Shown: positions 46,495 through 56,621, counted from the stretch's first letter. The stretch is DNA of 64,000 nucleotides from Enterococcus phoeniculicola ATCC BAA-412 (GCF_000407505.1 NZ_ASWE01000005.1:1-64000); one strand, 5' to 3'. Numbers and translations are program-made. Notes: a model not told the origin generated them from the letters alone.

Positions 46495-49400
46495 TTATCT
46501 TTTTTGTTTTCGCTGATTGATAAACAGTATGCCTAATCCACTTACGATAAACAAACCAATGAGCGTTAATTCAATGTCTGATTCTGAATTTGTTTTTGGA
46601 AGAGCGCTATATTTTTTCACAGGAATATAAGAAATTGCCCCCTGTGAATTATTATTTACCGGTTTTTGTAAATCTAGTGGCTTTCCTTTATCAATTGTAT
46701 CTGTCGGTGTCTGTTCATCAGGTAAAATTGTCACAGCTTTTTCGTATACATAGACGACTTCTATCGTATCCTCTGTAAATACGCCTGATTGATTCATCGG
46801 TGTTGCAACAAGAACATAGCCTGGGATAAGTTTTGCAGTTGTCTTGTAAACTTCCCCTAATTTCCCAAATAAGCGCTCTTCTTTTGTTAAAGTATCTCCA
46901 TCTTGATTCACATAGCGTACGATAACCATTCCAGTATTTTCTGGAATCTCTTTTAGTACATAAACGTAGTTTACTTCTATTGCATCGTAACCAACTGTTC
47001 CTTGTGCGTTATCTGGTGTTGCTGTTAATACATAGGTTTTTCCGTCAACAATAATTGTCGCTGGCGCATCTGTTTCATACGCTGTATTGACTCTTTTGCT
47101 CATTTCTGTTGATACTTGTAGCTCATTTCCAGCTTCATCTTTGTACGTTACTTTGATTGGTGTAACTTTCACGTATTCCAATGGTACTTCCGTATCTACA
47201 TTTGGATGAGTCGTTGGTAACTCCTCTGGTTTGGTTACTAGTTCATACCCTGGTATGCTTGGTGGGGTAATTTCTAGCTCATCTCCTGGTTTCCCTGGAT
47301 ACTCTACAGATGGATACCCTGGTATTGGGTCGCCATTTTCATCTTCTGGCGTTGCCGTTACTGTTACTTTTGATGTATCTTTAATAATTTTTATCTGATT
47401 ATCAGCTGATTCTACTGGTTCTTCTGTACTTGATCTACGTGTACCTACAGAATTATTTGCTAATTTGCCAATTCCTACTTCTGTTGGTATTTTCCCATCA
47501 TACTCAAATACGATTTGACTGTTTGCACTTAGCACTGTATTCGAAGAAGATTTTATTTTAATTTTTTTGATTTTATCAAAACCTACTTGAGTAGCTTCCG
47601 TTTCTGTCAACCAGCTTGAAGCAAAATCTTCTATATAAGTCGCTTGTTGATTCTCCACAGAATAAAAAACTTCATACCCTTTAGGTCCACTTACCGGTCC
47701 ATCTAGCACCACAGAAAACTCTGAATTTCTCAACTCATTGGTATTATTTAAACGATGATCCCCTACATAAGGCAAGACATCAATACTTTCAATATAATCA
47801 AAATTGGAACTGGTTGAATTTGAAATAATAATTTGATATGTAACAGTTGCTCCTGGAACAATATCTGTCGTAGAAAGATATGGTGTATCTGCTCCTTTTT
47901 CCTTCACTAATTTATAGGTAGTCAACGCTTCTGCATTCTCTACTTGTAACTGATATTCTGTATACAGTAAAGAATCCTCTGGTGTACTTCCTGGGATTTC
48001 TGGAAATTGATTCAATTCAATACTGGCATTTGCATTGGCTTTTCCAACGAAATAGTCTTGTTCACTCCAGTAAAAAAAGCTATCAATTTTATGAGTCGTT
48101 AATGCCGCATTGTGATTGATATAGATTTGTAATTTTACTGTCGTAAATGTATTTGAAAGATCTGGCACGTTAAAGAAATAGGCATTTTTCCCTGATCCTT
48201 GATAGTTCTCAATAATTTGATCAGGAGTAACATTGTTTCGAGTCTTTGCTTCTAGTCCAGTTGGCAACAGATATACTTGATAAAGGCCTTTTGCTTGTTT
48301 ATACGTTTGCCCATCCATTGCTTCAAATGTTCCCATCCAATTACTGAAACTGAATTCTTCAGTAAGCTGTACCGTTGACCCTGTGTAAGCTTCTGTAGAA
48401 CTAATACTTGATGAACGCTTCTCTACTGTATTTCCTAAATATGAAAAATAATTGACAGCAGTACCACTACTTTTTCTCTCACTACCATCTAACAAGATCA
48501 TTGTACTTTTTATATTTCCATTGAAGTATCCTATGCTTTTATTTGGTGCCAGCTGTCCTACCCTCTCATAGAGGTCATTACTTATCTCTTCAGGAACATC
48601 AAAAGTAAATTCAATTGTTACTGATTTTTCAAAAACGTCCCTATTTAAAAATTTCACTGGTGTCTTAAATTTCACTTCATAATTAATAAATTTATCTGAT
48701 TGAATAGTTATAGGCGTCTCTACATCTGCTGGTAAATCTTCATAGATTTGGGTACGATTTCCATTTGCATCAATCCCATAAACAATATTTTGAGAATATT
48801 TAGGAATTTCTTCTGCGATTAATAACTGGGACCCATGATTCAAAGTAATTTTTAAGCTTTTTAAACTTCCGTGTTTTGTCGTTGTATCATAAGAGACAGA
48901 ATCCAATTCTGTTGCCACGGTATAGTCCTCAGTAGCTGAGTTACCTGCTCTAGGACTAAGCATTACTCGATAATCAAAATCATAGACTTGATCAGTTAGT
49001 ATAACACTACCCTCTCTATACGTTCCATTGTACACTACACCAGCTTTTACATAAACACTTGTTGCCATAGTAGGTGTAGGTTTTATACTAATTTTTTGAT
49101 CAAATGGAAACGTATTTTTTAAGTCTAATGTTTGATCATCATTCACATAAGAAAAGGTAGCATCAAAATGAAAAGTATCATTATTTTTTGCACCTTCGTA
49201 GTTTACCATTACTTTTGGTTGATAATAGAAATTCCCCGTAAATGTGTTTGCTATTTCTTCTGGCGTTTTCTCCCAAATCACTTTATTCCCTACGATTTGA
49301 CCCCCCCAGTCAGCAGATACAATGTTCACACCTTCTGGTACAATTAATTCCCAATGATGCAGTCGATTTTCAATACCAATTTGTGCTTTTATCTGCTTTC

Positions 49401-50310
49401 CATTAAACTTCATTTGAGTTAATAGCTTGATTTCTTTTGCAGAATCATCCAGTTCACCTAGCTCATTGGTTTGATTCTCATAGAAATCTGGTGCGGAAAG
49501 TTGTTGAATAAATTCAAATGGATTTGTTTTGGCAATTCCCGTAATTTCACTTTCTTTGAGTAAAGTGCCATCACTTGTATGAAGTTCCTGTTTTACCGTA
49601 AATATTTCATTATCTCTAAATGTACTCTTGTTCGTATCCAAATAAAAAGGAAGACTTATGCTACTTCCTGGTGCAAATGTTGTTAGTTCAATATCAACAA
49701 AAATTTCCTCAGAATTATTCGGATTATCTGACATTCGCTTATCTGAAATCCCAGCATTTCCTACCAGTGGCCAATTCCCTACCGCCACATTCTGAAACGC
49801 TGATTTCTTTAACACGTAACGGATATAAGGCTTAGTATAAACTTCTTGTGAGCCTCCTGTATCTTGTGAATAGCTTAAGGCAGTTTTGAAATTTGCCCGT
49901 TCTCCACTCATATATGTATTTCCTGAAAAGTAAGCAGAGCCCGCAAACGAAGAATTATATTCGATTCCAAGTGCAATCTGAGCATTTCTTGAATTCGATT
50001 TAACATCTTCCTCTTCTTTTGGTAAACTACTTTCCGTCTGTGCCTCCTCATTACGCTCTTCCTCAACCGTCTTAAATTGAACAGTTGGCTCTTCAATCAT
50101 CGAAGAAAGCTCCGTAGATGTTGCTACTTCTTCTATAGAAAATTCCGTCACGCTCTCCACATTTTGTGTAGGTATCTCAACTTGTTCTTCACTTTGCACG
50201 CTTGGTGTCTCTTCTACTTGATCCGCCAGTGCGAGCACCGGTGCACCAATTGATTGACCCAATAGAATACCTACTAGAATAAGGGAGACTATTCTCTTTT
50301 TGATTTTCAT
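46495..50310 (-). CDS. Cell-wall-anchored MucBP-domain surface protein (LPKTN sorting signal)
   Basis: A 1271-residue secreted protein. Signal peptide residues 1-29 (IKKRIVSLILVGILLGQS ... ALA), then a Glu/Thr/Ser-rich segment to about 110, a long beta-rich region to about 1010, and at least three MucBP-type repeats near 1015-1200 (VTVTATPEDENGDPIPGYP, IKVTYKDEAGNELQVSTEM, MVIVRYVNQDGDTLTKEE, each ending in a V-x-Y-V strand). The C-terminus is a sortase signal: LPKTN at 1237-1241, hydrophobic helix, and RKQKR tail. The fifth residue is Asn instead of Gly. Likely adhesin binding host glycans; ligand unknown. Monocistronic. Confidence 0.93.
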   Translation of the reverse strand: MKIKKRIVSLILVGILLGQSIGAPVLALADQVEETPSVQSEEQVEIPTQNVESVTEFSIEEVATSTELSSMIEEPTVQFKTVEEERNEEAQTESSLPKEEEDVKSNSRNAQIALGIEYNSSFAGSAYFSGNTYMSGERANFKTALSYSQDTGGSQEVYTKPYIRYVLKKSAFQNVAVGNWPLVGNAGISDKRMSDNPNNSEEIFVDIELTTFAPGSSISLPFYLDTNKSTFRDNEIFTVKQELHTSDGTLLKESEITGIAKTNPFEFIQQLSAPDFYENQTNELGELDDSAKEIKLLTQMKFNGKQIKAQIGIENRLHHWELIVPEGVNIVSADWGGQIVGNKVIWEKTPEEIANTFTGNFYYQPKVMVNYEGAKNNDTFHFDATFSYVNDDQTLDLKNTFPFDQKISIKPTPTMATSVYVKAGVVYNGTYREGSVILTDQVYDFDYRVMLSPRAGNSATEDYTVATELDSVSYDTTTKHGSLKSLKITLNHGSQLLIAEEIPKYSQNIVYGIDANGNRTQIYEDLPADVETPITIQSDKFINYEVKFKTPVKFLNRDVFEKSVTIEFTFDVPEEISNDLYERVGQLAPNKSIGYFNGNIKSTMILLDGSERKSSGTAVNYFSYLGNTVEKRSSSISSTEAYTGSTVQLTEEFSFSNWMGTFEAMDGQTYKQAKGLYQVYLLPTGLEAKTRNNVTPDQIIENYQGSGKNAYFFNVPDLSNTFTTVKLQIYINHNAALTTHKIDSFFYWSEQDYFVGKANANASIELNQFPEIPGSTPEDSLLYTEYQLQVENAEALTTYKLVKEKGADTPYLSTTDIVPGATVTYQIIISNSTSSNFDYIESIDVLPYVGDHRLNNTNELRNSEFSVVLDGPVSGPKGYEVFYSVENQQATYIEDFASSWLTETEATQVGFDKIKKIKIKSSSNTVLSANSQIVFEYDGKIPTEVGIGKLANNSVGTRRSSTEEPVESADNQIKIIKDTSKVTVTATPEDENGDPIPGYPSVEYPGKPGDELEITPPSIPGYELVTKPEELPTTHPNVDTEVPLEYVKVTPIKVTYKDEAGNELQVSTEMSKRVNTAYETDAPATIIVDGKTYVLTATPDNAQGTVGYDAIEVNYVYVLKEIPENTGMVIVRYVNQDGDTLTKEERLFGKLGEVYKTTAKLIPGYVLVATPMNQSGVFTEDTIEVVYVYEKAVTILPDEQTPTDTIDKGKPLDLQKPVNNNSQGAISYIPVKKYSALPKTNSESDIELTLIGLFIVSGLGILFINQRKQKR

Positions 50311-50689
50311 TTTTCTTTCCTTCCATTCTTCATTTCAAGTATAAAGCGAGCTCTCCTTCAACAAACAAAGAATATCCCCAAAACATTTTTGTTCGATTTC
50401 CCATGAAAGAAAGTCGTTTGTACCTAATTTATATAACTATCCTTATGTGAAGAATTAAATTTCCGATAAAAAATGTTCGTTATTTTTCCACTATAAAGAT
50501 ACATTTTCAGTCTATCATTTTACAAATATCGAAAATTATCAAAAATTTACAGAAAGTAAAAATCACTGAAAAACAACTTCCCATCCCTTATTTGTTACGT
50601 TATTCGCAAAACCTGTAAAAGATTCAATTTCTTACGTTTCATGTGAAACATTTTCCCCTTTTCGCTGACTGACAAAGAATGCTAAAACA
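50311..50689. other. Upstream region of MucBP protein gene with parS-like site
   Basis: About 380 AT-rich bases without a coding frame. It holds the promoter of the leftward surface-protein gene and, at 50635-50650, a parS-like 16-mer listed separately. Confidence 0.5.
50635..50650. promoter_or_regulatory. parS-like ParB binding site
   Basis: CGTTTCATGTGAAACA matches the bacterial parS consensus TGTTTCACGTGAAACA at 14 of 16 positions and keeps most of the dyad. A second 14/16 match lies at 57210-57225. Function is predicted only. Confidence 0.5.
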
Positions 50690-50752
50690 AACAAACTCCG
50701 CTCATTCTGGTAAACGGCTTTGCAGCAACTTACCAGAATAAACGGAGTTTTC
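50690..50752 (-). terminator. Terminator after GntP permease gene
   Basis: AAACTCCGCTCATTCTGGTAA (50693-50713, given here in part) pairs with TTACCAGAATAAACGGAGTTT (50730-50750); on the minus strand it is followed by TTTGTTTGTTTT. It closes the ketone-body operon. Confidence 0.85.
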
Positions 50753-50826
50753 CTAACTAATTTCATGAGAGGACAAACCAGGTTTCCCATTGTATTCAGT
50801 CAATCTATGAAAATGAGGTATTTTTA

Positions 50827-52158
50827 CTATAGAAAAGAACCTACGATAATAATAATACATTCAGCTACTAACGTACTTCCGAATACCGTAATAAATGTTT
50901 GTTTAAATCCAGTTTTATGGTTAAGTCCAGTCAAACTCAAGAAAGTTAACAAAACACCACTTTGAGGGACAATAGTTAGAATATTAGAAGCCACTGCTGC
51001 CACTCGATGAATCATTTCAGGATTAAGCCCAGCATCAAGATAATATTGGGCAAAGTTTGGCATCACAATCCCTAATGCACCAGATGAAGAACCTGTAATG
51101 GCAGACATTGCTGACGTTAATACAGTCAAACTAATCAACGGGCTCCCCGGAATATTTAAAATTAAGTCTGAAAAGATACCGAATCCTGGAGCAATCATAA
51201 CGACTGCACCAAAGGCAACAGCAGATGCAGTAGCAAAAATTGGTCCTATTGAGCCGCTTGCGCCAACGCTTAATGTAGAGATTTTATTATCTATATACCC
51301 ATAAAACAAGATAAATGCCGTAACAATTCCTGTCAGTAAAGCGATATAAATAATATTTTTTTTCATGAACTCATTTCCGACAATACTCCCTACAATTGCT
51401 ACAATAATCAGCAATGCCAGTGGAGCAACACTCGCAATAAACGAAGGGGTTTTCTTGTCGACTACGTCTTCTTTCTGGCCATTTGTGTAAGTTGCGTAGG
51501 TTTCACCTTTTGCCAAGCTCTTTTTTAAACAATACTTCATATAAACTAAGCCAAATACAATACAGCCGATACTCCCTAAAACACTTGGTATTAGAGCTGC
51601 TGTTAATGATGTGTTTAAATATTGAATGGGAATAACATTTTGAATTGCGGGCGTTCCAGGTAAGATAGTCATTGTAAACGTAGCAATCCCTAACCACAAT
51701 GGAACCTGAATCAAGTTCCAGGATAAATCCATTTTCTTAAATAATGATCGAGCTAATGGGAGAACTGCAAACATTACGACAAAGAGACTAATCCCACCAT
51801 ATGTCAAAAGTGCACTAATCAAAAAGATAGCTACCAATACACGGTAAGGATTATCATATCCTACTTTGTTTAAAATAAATTCTGCTATAGAGACTGTTGC
51901 ACCACTTGTTTCCATTAATTTGGCTAAAATCGAGCCTAGTAGAAAAATAGCAAAATAATTCATAATATAGGTAGATAATGCACCCATGTAATTATTTGCT
52001 TCTTTTCCCAATAAGGAATCAACAATAGACATATTATTCAATAACACTACTAAAATCGTTGCCATTGGTGCGGCAATAATAATATTGATTTCTCTTATTG
52101 AAAAATAAATGATAGCAGCTACACCTAGTAACACACCAATTGGGGCGATAATTTCCAT
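50827..52158 (-). CDS. GntP-family permease (putative 3-hydroxybutyrate permease)
   Basis: A 443-residue membrane protein with about twelve helices of the gluconate:proton symporter (GntP) family (IGVLLGVAAIIYFSIREINIIIAAP start; GASGSIGPIFATASAVAFG; TGSSSGALGIVMPNF). Family members carry gluconate, glycerate or 3-hydroxybutyrate. As the last gene of a thiolase/CoA-transferase/hydroxybutyrate dehydrogenase operon, import of 3-hydroxybutyrate is the best guess; acetoacetate or short-chain acids are alternatives. AAGGAG precedes the ATG. Confidence 0.88.
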   Translation of the reverse strand: MEIIAPIGVLLGVAAIIYFSIREINIIIAAPMATILVVLLNNMSIVDSLLGKEANNYMGALSTYIMNYFAIFLLGSILAKLMETSGATVSIAEFILNKVGYDNPYRVLVAIFLISALLTYGGISLFVVMFAVLPLARSLFKKMDLSWNLIQVPLWLGIATFTMTILPGTPAIQNVIPIQYLNTSLTAALIPSVLGSIGCIVFGLVYMKYCLKKSLAKGETYATYTNGQKEDVVDKKTPSFIASVAPLALLIIVAIVGSIVGNEFMKKNIIYIALLTGIVTAFILFYGYIDNKISTLSVGASGSIGPIFATASAVAFGAVVMIAPGFGIFSDLILNIPGSPLISLTVLTSAMSAITGSSSGALGIVMPNFAQYYLDAGLNPEMIHRVAAVASNILTIVPQSGVLLTFLSLTGLNHKTGFKQTFITVFGSTLVAECIIIIVGSFL

Positions 52159-52237
52159 AAATAGACTCCTTTTTATCTAGAAGAAGAGACAAGAAACTAG
52201 GTCTCGTCTCACCTCTTCCTTTATTCATACAAACAAG

Positions 52238-53011
52238 TTATTGTGCTGTGTACCCGCCATCCAGCAAGACTGGTTGACCAGTAATTCCTTTAGCTTTTTC
52301 ACTTGCTAAGAATGAGACATAATCAGCAATCTCCTGCACATCAATTAAACGTTTTTGAGGAACAAGTGGGTAAAGGACTTCTTCTAAAACTTTTTCTAAT
52401 GGAATATTTCTTGTTTTTGACAAATCGTCAAACTGTCCACGAACTAATGGTGTATCAACATACCCTGGACAAATAGCGTTTACTGTCACACCTGTATCCG
52501 CCGCTTCTAGCGCAGCAACTTTTGTTAAGCCAATCAGTCCGTGTTTTGCAGAATTGTATGCTGATTTACCCGCAAATCCGATCACACCATTGATAGAAGC
52601 CATATTAATAATACGACCGAATCCTTGTTTTTTCATTATTGGAAAGGCGCGCTTGATGGCGATAAATGGTGCAACCAGCATGATTTTCAACATAAATTCA
52701 TATTTTTCTGTTGGAAAGTCTTCAATCATCGCCACGTGTTGCAGGCCTGCATTATTTACTAAAATGTCTAAGCGCCCATGTTTTTCAACTGTTGAATCAA
52801 TTGCTTGATTAATCGCTTCTTCACTTGTTACATCACATACTACGCTATCTGCTGCATAACCTTCTGCTGTGTATTCTTTAACGACTTCATTCAATTTTTC
52901 TTGATTAATATCTGAAAAGACAACGATCTTTCCTTCCTTTAAAAAAGTTTCTCCAATTTGTTTTCCAATTCCACTTGCTGCACCTGTTACAAATACCACT
53001 TGTTTAGTCAT
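52238..53011 (-). CDS. 3-hydroxybutyrate dehydrogenase (short-chain dehydrogenase)
   Basis: NAD-dependent interconversion of (R)-3-hydroxybutyrate and acetoacetate. Short-chain dehydrogenase fold with the cofactor motif TGAASGIG near residue 10, NNAG (VNNAGLQHV), catalytic Ser in NMASINGVIG and Y-x3-K in YNSAKHG. The LQHVAPIEDFP-like motif and the PLVPQKRLIDVQEIADYV and GQPVLLDGGYTAQ end match bacterial 3-hydroxybutyrate dehydrogenases closely. 257 residues. Lies 22 bases after the CoA-transferase B subunit. Confidence 0.93.
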   Translation of the reverse strand: MTKQVVFVTGAASGIGKQIGETFLKEGKIVVFSDINQEKLNEVVKEYTAEGYAADSVVCDVTSEEAINQAIDSTVEKHGRLDILVNNAGLQHVAMIEDFPTEKYEFMLKIMLVAPFIAIKRAFPIMKKQGFGRIINMASINGVIGFAGKSAYNSAKHGLIGLTKVAALEAADTGVTVNAICPGYVDTPLVRGQFDDLSKTRNIPLEKVLEEVLYPLVPQKRLIDVQEIADYVSFLASEKAKGITGQPVLLDGGYTAQ

Positions 53012-53033
53012 AATATTTTCCTCTTTTCACTTT

Positions 53034-53672
53034 TTATTTTTTTATTAATTGTACTTCTGTCGCTTCTTGAACTTCTTCAAATGTGTAATCTGGATGGATT
53101 TCCTCTACAACAATTCCTTCAGGTGTTACATCAAACACACCCATTTCTGTAACAATTTTATCTACAACCTGTGTAGCAGTCAGCGGCAGGGAGCATTCTT
53201 TTAAAATCTTCCACTTGCCTTTATTTGTGTGCTCCATCGCAACAATTACTTTCTTGGCACCGACAAGTAAATCCATAGCACCGCCCATTCCAGGAACCAT
53301 TTTCCCAGGAATCAGATAATTAGCTATATTGCCCTTTTCATCTACTTGAAGAGCCCCCAAAACAGTAGCATCTACGTGTCCTCCACGAATAATTCCAAAT
53401 GAGGTAGCACTATCAAAAAATGCACCGCCTGGAGCGATTCCCACTACCTGACCTCCTGCATTTACAATCGTGGGATCGGGAATTTCTCCCGCTTTATCTA
53501 GACCAATAAACCCGTTTTCTGATTGCAGTGTAATCGATATCCCTTCAGGTAGGTAATTTACCACTTTGGTAGGTAAGCCAATCCCTAAATTCACTAATGA
53601 ATCATTGGGTAGCTCTAACGCAACACGTCGAGCAATTCGCTCCTGAATTTCATCTTTAGTTAGTTCCTTCAT
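53034..53672 (-). CDS. 3-oxoacid CoA-transferase, subunit B
   Basis: Catalytic subunit of a two-subunit CoA transferase activating acetoacetate to acetoacetyl-CoA. The active-site Glu is in the LQSENGFIGL stretch; IARRVALELPNDSLVNLGIGLPT and GGAMDLLVGAKKVIVAMEHT are typical. Start at the ATG at 53672 after GGAGGGAG; a frame from 53696 is less likely. 212 residues. Overlaps subunit A by 17 bases. CoA donor (succinyl-CoA, acetyl-CoA or butyryl-CoA) cannot be told; succinyl-CoA would be scarce in a lactic coccus with an incomplete citrate cycle. Confidence 0.93.
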   Translation of the reverse strand: MKELTKDEIQERIARRVALELPNDSLVNLGIGLPTKVVNYLPEGISITLQSENGFIGLDKAGEIPDPTIVNAGGQVVGIAPGGAFFDSATSFGIIRGGHVDATVLGALQVDEKGNIANYLIPGKMVPGMGGAMDLLVGAKKVIVAMEHTNKGKWKILKECSLPLTATQVVDKIVTEMGVFDVTPEGIVVEEIHPDYTFEEVQEATEVQLIKK

Positions 53673-54330
53673 TTTTCCCACTCCCTCCATCAACAAGATA
53701 ATTTACAAATATATTCGGTGTTTGGACGGTAATCGGATCAATTTCTCCTATTGGCACAATTTTTCGTGCTTCAACAATAGTTGTTTGTGCATTCGCAGCC
53801 ATCAATTGATTGAAATTATTTTCTGATCCTCGATAGGTCAAATTACCCAGCTCATCTGCTACATCCGCTAAAATAAGTGCAACATCCGCTTTCAATGGTT
53901 TTTCTAATAAATACATCTGACCATCTACCTCAATTTTCTGCTTACCTACCTCAATTAATGTTCCAATACCCGTTGGTGTTAAAAATCCACCCAATCCAAA
54001 TGCTCCTGCACGAATTTGTTCAGCGAGTGTCCCTTGGGGAACTAAGTCAATGATTGTTTCTTTCGCGTTCATCTGGCGTCCAGCTTCTTTATTTAATCCA
54101 ATATGAGAGGCAATAATTTTAGAAAACTGATGTGTTTCAATCATTTTACCTACCCCTTTACCCGGTAAGCCTGCATCATTACAGATAAGCGTTAAATCTT
54201 TTATTCCTTTTTTTACCAGAGCATCTATTAATAATTCAGGCGTGCCATTCGTCATGAAGCCACCCACCATTACCGTGTCTCCGTCTTTTACTAAATCAAC
54301 GGCTTGTTGAATTCCAATCACTTTTCCCAT
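53656..54330 (-). CDS. 3-oxoacid CoA-transferase, subunit A
   Basis: The non-catalytic CoA-transferase subunit: VKDGDTVMVGGFMTNGTPELLIDAL at the start, LICNDAGLPGKGVGKM, GTLAEQIRAGAFGLGGFLTPTG and ADVALILADVADELGNL are family signatures. 224 residues, typical. Between thiolase and subunit B, all closely spaced. Confidence 0.94.
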   Translation of the reverse strand: MGKVIGIQQAVDLVKDGDTVMVGGFMTNGTPELLIDALVKKGIKDLTLICNDAGLPGKGVGKMIETHQFSKIIASHIGLNKEAGRQMNAKETIIDLVPQGTLAEQIRAGAFGLGGFLTPTGIGTLIEVGKQKIEVDGQMYLLEKPLKADVALILADVADELGNLTYRGSENNFNQLMAANAQTTIVEARKIVPIGEIDPITVQTPNIFVNYLVDGGSGKNEGTN

Positions 54331-54342
54331 AATTTTTCCTAC

Positions 54343-55530
54343 CTATCTTTCTACCAGTACGGAAGTCCCTTGCCCGCCACCAATACAAAGCGTCGCAAGT
54401 CCTCGTGTTACTGATCGTTTTTCCATCTCATGTAATAAAGTTACCAAAATTCTTGCACCACTTGCACCAATTGGATGACCGATGGCGATTGCTCCCCCAT
54501 TTACATTGACGATTTCTGGATCTAATCCTAATTCCTGAACCACGCTCAATGCTTGTGATGCAAAGGCTTCATTTGCCTCTACTAACTCTAAATCAGAAAT
54601 TTTCCAGCCAGCTTTTTCTAAGGCTTTATTTGTTGCTGGAATGGGACCTGTCCCCATAATTTCAGGTGCTACTCCTGCACTTGCATAGCCTTTGATTGTG
54701 GCTAGTATAGGTAGACCTAATTCTTCTGCTTTGCTTCTCGTCATCAAGACCACGGCGGCGGCTCCATCATTTAACCCAGAGGCATTTCCTGCTGTAACTG
54801 TTCCTGTTCCATCTCTTAGAAAGGCAGGTCGCAGTGACTGAAGCTTTTCAAAAGTTGTCCCTGGCTTTATGTATTCATCCTCTGTAACAAGAATTGGTTC
54901 GCCTTTTCTCTGGGGGACTGAAACGGGGATAATTTCTTCCTTAAAACGCCCGCTTTGACTTGCCTGTGAAGCACGATTTTGACTAGTTAATGCAAATTGA
55001 TCTTGCTGTTCACGAGTAATGGCATATTTTTTTGAGATATTTTCTGCAGTTATGCCCATATGATATTGATGAAATGCATCTGTTAATCCATCATTTACTA
55101 GCGTATCAACAATTGCTCCATCACCTAATCGACCACCCCACCGATAATCTTTTAAAACATAACCCGCTTGACTCATATTTTCTGTTCCACCTGCAACAAT
55201 AATTTCTGCATCTCCGCAAAGAATACTTTGTACAGCTAATTCAATTGCTTTTAAGCCTGATCCACATACCATATCCACTGTGAACGATGGCTTCGTATCA
55301 GGAATACCAGCGTGAATAGCTACTTGCCTAGCCACATTTTGCCCTAGACCGGCATGAAGAACATTCCCAAAAATAACTTCATCGACTAAAGATGGATCAA
55401 TCCCGTTTTTTTTGATTAATCCTTTAACTACTGTCTTTCCTAGTTCAACAGCCGAAACTGTTTTAAATACTCCGCCAAATGATCCAACGGCAGTTCGTAA
55501 CGCACCAGTAATTACTACTTCTTTACTCAT
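54343..55530 (-). CDS. Acetyl-CoA acetyltransferase (thiolase)
   Basis: Cleaves acetoacetyl-CoA with CoA to two acetyl-CoA, or the reverse. Catalytic residues are visible: Cys near residue 89 in [13 protein letters not shown], His in [12 protein letters not shown] and Cys in [12 protein letters not shown]. The ATG at 55530 ([13 protein letters not shown]) follows AAAGGAG; a frame extending 20 codons earlier is not supported. 395 residues, standard. First gene of the ketone-body operon. A cre-like site lies in its leader. The mevalonate pathway would normally use another thiolase copy elsewhere. Confidence 0.95.
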   Translation of the reverse strand: MSKEVVITGALRTAVGSFGGVFKTVSAVELGKTVVKGLIKKNGIDPSLVDEVIFGNVLHAGLGQNVARQVAIHAGIPDTKPSFTVDMVCGSGLKAIELAVQSILCGDAEIIVAGGTENMSQAGYVLKDYRWGGRLGDGAIVDTLVNDGLTDAFHQYHMGITAENISKKYAITREQQDQFALTSQNRASQASQSGRFKEEIIPVSVPQRKGEPILVTEDEYIKPGTTFEKLQSLRPAFLRDGTGTVTAGNASGLNDGAAAVVLMTRSKAEELGLPILATIKGYASAGVAPEIMGTGPIPATNKALEKAGWKISDLELVEANEAFASQALSVVQELGLDPEIVNVNGGAIAIGHPIGASGARILVTLLHEMEKRSVTRGLATLCIGGGQGTSVLVER

Positions 55531-55556
55531 TGCACAAAACTCCTTTATTCTTTTTA

Positions 55557-55570
55557 AGAAAGCGTTTCCT
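55557..55570. promoter_or_regulatory. cre-like CcpA site upstream of the thiolase operon
   Basis: AGAAAGCGTTTCCT fits the catabolite-responsive element TGWAANCGNTNWCA at most positions (core GAAAGCGTTTCC). Placed 27-40 bases before the thiolase start, a position where CcpA binding would block transcription. Confidence 0.55.
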
Positions 55571-55718
55571 CTACGTTCACAGAATAACAACTTTTACTTG
55601 AAATGAGAAATATATATTTCTTTAGTATATATAAAAATTTTTTATACCCTGAATCCATTGACTTTGTCTTAACAAATGTTTAGTCTTTGTTTTAGAAACT
55701 CAATTGGAGGTGTTTGTA

Positions 55719-56621
55719 GTGGATATTAAGCATTTACGTTATTTCATTGCCGTTGTTGAAAATGACTTTAACCTCAGTCGTACTGCGGAAAGTTTATATA
55801 TTTCTCAACCCACATTAAGTATTATGATTAATGATTTTGAGGCAAGGCAAGGCATAAAACTATTTAATCGTGAACAAAGCAAGCTTTTAGGATTGACACT
55901 TACTGGCAAGCACTATTATCAAGATGCCTTAGAAGTTATAAAAAAATATAATGACATGCAGGAAAACCTACATCGCCATGAACAAAATATAAAGGGCGCC
56001 ATCACTATTGGAATTCCCCCCTTAGTTCTATCTGTTGTCTTTTCAACGATTATGCCAAAATTAATTTTAAAAAATCCTGATATTCAGTTTACCATTAAAG
56101 AATCTGGTGCGTATCAACTACGTCAAGATCTTTTGTTAGAAACAGTCGACATTGCTATCTTACTGCACCCAGAAGGTATTTCAAAAAAAATGATTGATTC
56201 CTATCAAATACAATCTTCTGAATTAGCTGTCTTTATGTCTACAAAACATCGTTTAGCAAACCATACCTTACTAGACTGGCCGGATTTACATAATGAAAAA
56301 ATGGCAATTTTTGATGAAACCTTCATGATTCATCATTTGGTAAAAGCGAAGTTTGAACAGCATAATATTCGCCAAAACATTGTCCTTCAATCTGGTTCAT
56401 GGGATTTTTTGGTCAACTCCGCACGAATTAATCATGAACTGCTTTCTATTCTTCCTCTTCCTATTGCCGAGCAATATTCATTTGAGGATATTGTCGCTGT
56501 CCCAATTAAACAAGCTATTCCTTGGAAAGTGATGTTATGTCGCTTAAAAAAAAGTAATTATAACAGGGTAGAGGAATATATTCTTGATGCACTCTTGGAA
56601 GAATTTGATACACAAGCATAA
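55719..56621 (+). CDS. LysR-family transcriptional regulator
   Basis: A 300-residue regulator. N-terminal winged helix (DIKHLRYFIAVVENDFNLSRTAESLYISQPTLSIMINDFE, read in order) at residues 1-60, then the periplasmic-binding-like effector domain from about 90. Start taken as GTG at 55719, 8 bases after TTGGAGG; an upstream TTG overlaps that site. Divergent from the thiolase-CoA-transferase-dehydrogenase-permease operon across 188 bases, the classic layout for a LysR activator of that operon. The inducer could be 3-hydroxybutyrate or acetoacetate (inference). Confidence 0.93.
   Translation: MDIKHLRYFIAVVENDFNLSRTAESLYISQPTLSIMINDFEARQGIKLFNREQSKLLGLTLTGKHYYQDALEVIKKYNDMQENLHRHEQNIKGAITIGIPPLVLSVVFSTIMPKLILKNPDIQFTIKESGAYQLRQDLLLETVDIAILLHPEGISKKMIDSYQIQSSELAVFMSTKHRLANHTLLDWPDLHNEKMAIFDETFMIHHLVKAKFEQHNIRQNIVLQSGSWDFLVNSARINHELLSILPLPIAEQYSFEDIVAVPIKQAIPWKVMLCRLKKSNYNRVEEYILDALLEEFDTQA

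Noticed and set aside
46302-46520. 72-codon plus-strand frame before the MucBP gene
   Set aside because: It spans repeat copy B and overlaps the 3' end of the surface-protein gene on the other strand; no family motif or ribosome site.
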